Origin: Acidobacteriota bacterium
Lineage (GTDB): Bacteria; Acidobacteriota; Blastocatellia; Pyrinomonadales; Pyrinomonadaceae
Assembly: GCA_019639175.1 (NCBI GenBank)
Contig: JAHBSK010000003.1
Coordinates: forward strand, 248,001-312,000
Reading direction: 5' to 3'
Length of the DNA stretch: 64,000 nt
The position numbers and the translations under genes are program-made. The stretch's first letter is position 1. Each line of letters begins with the position of its first letter. Positions 62,113-64,000 of the stretch are shown here, in pieces. The notes below the pieces were generated by a model. It saw nothing but the letters and a program-made list of their open reading frames with translations, searched no databases and had not been told where the DNA came from.

Positions 62113-63831
62113 TTATTCTCTGTCCCGACGGCGTTCCATCAATTCCTGTGTGTTCTTGCCTACGTTCGTAAAGAAATCGTAACCGGTGAGGAGTTCGACC
62201 TCCTTGACCGTGACCCTAAAGCTGCGCCACGGAGCATTCGAGGCTATCGGGCCAAAATTCGGCACGATTATCCCCAGCGCCCGCGTGCCTTTATTGATTC
62301 GGCGGAGGTCGTCATCGCCATTGGGAATGACCAGTATTACCTTCCACGTATATTCCGGAACGACGATGTTCCCGTTGGCAATGGTGCCAAGCTGGCCGTG
62401 AACGCCGGAATAGATGTATATCTCATTTCCGGCGGCGGCCAGAGTGCGGATATATGTTTCAAATTTTTCCCACGGCCCCTGATTGTTCGGGCCGTATTGC
62501 GGAACCATGTTCGTCATCAGGAACGTCGCGGAGTTGTCGGCAATGCTACGCGTCCTGTCGCCCGAAGGACACATATGCCCTCGGTCATAGCCCGAACCGG
62601 AATAATCCGAATCCTCAACGCGATACCAGCCCGCCGGCAGATCGGGATCGGGACGATAATCGTCCTGACGGCTTGCGGTGCCGATCCAACTGCTGTCCAG
62701 CCGCCACGCAACCCAGTTCGCCGTCGCCCGCGAGCGGTTGTACGAGAGCGAATACTGCGGCTTGTGCATCAGGTAATTATTTTCATTCGCAACATCAGGC
62801 GTGGCGTTGCTCGGGTTGCCGAGCAGCAGCGGATCGTCATTTGGCAGCGGCGCGTTTATGGTCAGCGTGACCGAAACGTTCATCGACCGCATCTGTGCGT
62901 CCGAAGCAGTGGCGTTTACCACTCTGTTTCCGCCCGAAGCTTCGGCGGGAATGGTTGCCAGATAGGAAAAGATGTTATCGCCCGGAGCTGCATCGCCGTT
63001 CGTGCCGTCGTCAAAGAACTGCTGTCCCGCCGATCCGCCGATGGTCGAAAGGTCGCCGATGACGGTTATTCCGGTGCTTGGCGGTTCTGTCGCGGGGATG
63101 ACCGTTACGGTCAGCAGCGTCGTTCCGCCAGCCGAAACGGTCGTCGGATTTGCGTTCATCGCCGCAAAAAGCGTCTCGCCCGAACCGCTGCACGGAACCG
63201 GAGCGGATGAGGAGTTTCTCGGCGCCGACGGCACAAGCGTTTCAAAATCGGCGGAGTTATTGTCCGTGTCCTGACAGCCGCTTTCCTTTCTTGCCTTGCT
63301 GTTGTTATTGCCGGGAGCAGTCGCCGCCGTGCCTTCGACAAAGATATTCGTCGCCGTTCCCCAGCCGACAGAATCGATGATCGCGCCGATGTTCTGCGCT
63401 CCCTGCCGCAAGGCAAGGCCGCCGCCGTTCGCTCCCATTGAACACGCACATGCTGACGTGCTGTATATCCTGTCCGGCGTCACGCCGCCGTCATAAGAAT
63501 TTGACGCAACTAAGTAAAACCCGCCCGGCGGAATAATGGTGCTTGTCGTCCATTCGGTAAGCGGCCCGACATCATTTGTCCCGGCAGCCGAACGATAGAC
63601 GAGGCGAAAGCCGTTCAGGTCTATCGGCGCCGAACTTGTATTGTGTATCTCTACAAATTCATCATTGGCATCGTTGCCGCCTGCCTGAAACTGGCTGATG
63701 ACAAGGTGCGGCGAAACAAGAGCGGCCGATCTGTCTTCACGTGCGGTCTGTGCAAACGAGACGCCATCGCTGAAGTAAAAGGCCGTGGCGGCAATAAAAA
63801 GGCAAAATACGCCCGCAATATATCTGTTCAT
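62113..63831 (-). CDS. Secreted DNA/RNA non-specific endonuclease with lamin-tail domain
   Basis: Started at ATG 63831 after an AAGGAT site; 572 residues. A signal peptide (SFAQ) is followed by a lamin-tail domain at about residues 40-190 (VISQFQAGGNDANDEFVEIHNTSSAPIDLNGFRLVY). A beta region follows (about 215-330, Ig-like), then a NucA/NucB-type beta-beta-alpha nuclease with the D-R-G-H-M-C-P-S catalytic motif and downstream NMVPQYGPNNQGPWEKFE. Lamin-tail domains often anchor secreted nucleases and phosphatases. It is the first gene of a two-nuclease operon. Confidence 0.9.
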   Translation of the reverse strand: MNRYIAGVFCLFIAATAFYFSDGVSFAQTAREDRSAALVSPHLVISQFQAGGNDANDEFVEIHNTSSAPIDLNGFRLVYRSAAGTNDVGPLTEWTTSTIIPPGGFYLVASNSYDGGVTPDRIYSTSACACSMGANGGGLALRQGAQNIGAIIDSVGWGTATNIFVEGTAATAPGNNNSKARKESGCQDTDNNSADFETLVPSAPRNSSSAPVPCSGSGETLFAAMNANPTTVSAGGTTLLTVTVIPATEPPSTGITVIGDLSTIGGSAGQQFFDDGTNGDAAPGDNIFSYLATIPAEASGGNRVVNATASDAQMRSMNVSVTLTINAPLPNDDPLLLGNPSNATPDVANENNYLMHKPQYSLSYNRSRATANWVAWRLDSSWIGTASRQDDYRPDPDLPAGWYRVEDSDYSGSGYDRGHMCPSGDRTRSIADNSATFLMTNMVPQYGPNNQGPWEKFETYIRTLAAAGNEIYIYSGVHGQLGTIANGNIVVPEYTWKVILVIPNGDDDLRRINKGTRALGIIVPNFGPIASNAPWRSFRVTVKEVELLTGYDFFTNVGKNTQELMERRRDRE

Positions 63832-64000
63832 CAATATATCCTTATTATGGTGTCCAGCAAGAAATAATCTTAACGAGGTAATTTTACATTTGTATCACAT
63901 TTTGCGGGGTAAAGGAATGTTTTGGACGCCTTCTACGACAGAAGACGCCCTGCATCAAAATGCTTAAAAAGCAAAACTGCCGCCTTTTATTGAACAAATG

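Overview
The window looks like a chromosome segment of an Acidobacteriota bacterium, most likely class Blastocatellia (order Pyrinomonadales). This is an inference from gene content: two VWFA-related secreted proteins of the acidobacterial type, a very large Oar-like TonB-dependent receptor with an N-terminal carboxypeptidase-regulatory domain, a DUF1800 protein, FecR and TolB-like proteins, and moderate GC (roughly the low fifties). No 16S gene is present to confirm it. About 60 protein genes are supported, most of them housekeeping or conserved.

Layout. 1-6.5 kb: a compact + strand run (thioredoxin-like protein, purE, ASCH, SRPBCC, purK, free-methionine sulfoxide reductase, TerC, FecR). 6.5-14.3 kb: CDF metal exporter, LarA-like nickel enzyme, DUF1800, rhomboid protease, Uma2, dicarboxylate symporter. 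14.6-17.3 kb: a GlcD-type oxidase followed by an accessory patch (MazF/PemK toxin pair, an inverted-repeat element, a duplicated glcD 3' end, and a broken PIN-toxin locus). 17.5-24 kb: secreted proteins, AraC regulator, two VWA paralogues. 24-27.7 kb: phosphoglucomutase/phosphomannomutase and glutamate dehydrogenase. 27.8-29.3 kb: an AT-rich AAA ATPase gene flanked by a 29-bp direct repeat of the lepA 3' end. 29-38 kb: lepA, YtxH operon, a cobalamin riboswitch with a radical SAM gene, Spy/CpxP-like protein, dxs, DsbA-VKOR pair. 38-46 kb: class I aldolase, MBL hydrolase, an ATG-less structured RNA locus with a sigma-54 promoter, DHH phosphoesterase, msrA. 45-49.5 kb: methionine-salvage genes mtnC, mtnD, mtnB around an odd tRNA, then acs. 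49.6-64 kb: a sugar ABC transporter without binding protein, TolB-like propeller, MBL hydrolase, the TonB receptor, a DapF homologue with both catalytic cysteines replaced, and two adjacent secreted nucleases.

The most unusual item is the locus at 40.3-40.83 kb. A perfect dyad lies about 130 bp upstream of a consensus -24/-12 promoter. Downstream comes a roughly 350-nt region with no ATG on the + strand, several perfect stems and a strong intrinsic terminator. I read it as a sigma-54-dependent regulatory RNA that I cannot assign to a known family. Other notable items are the Ser/Ser DapF variant, the tRNA with an Arg-like body and CGC anticodon whose 3' trailer carries an inverted copy of its own anticodon arm, two cases of accessory genes flanked by copies of a neighbouring gene's 3' end, and at least five kinds of long palindromic intergenic elements, one present twice.

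Limits: all family calls come from reading motifs by eye. No database search, structure prediction or genome-wide repeat count was possible.
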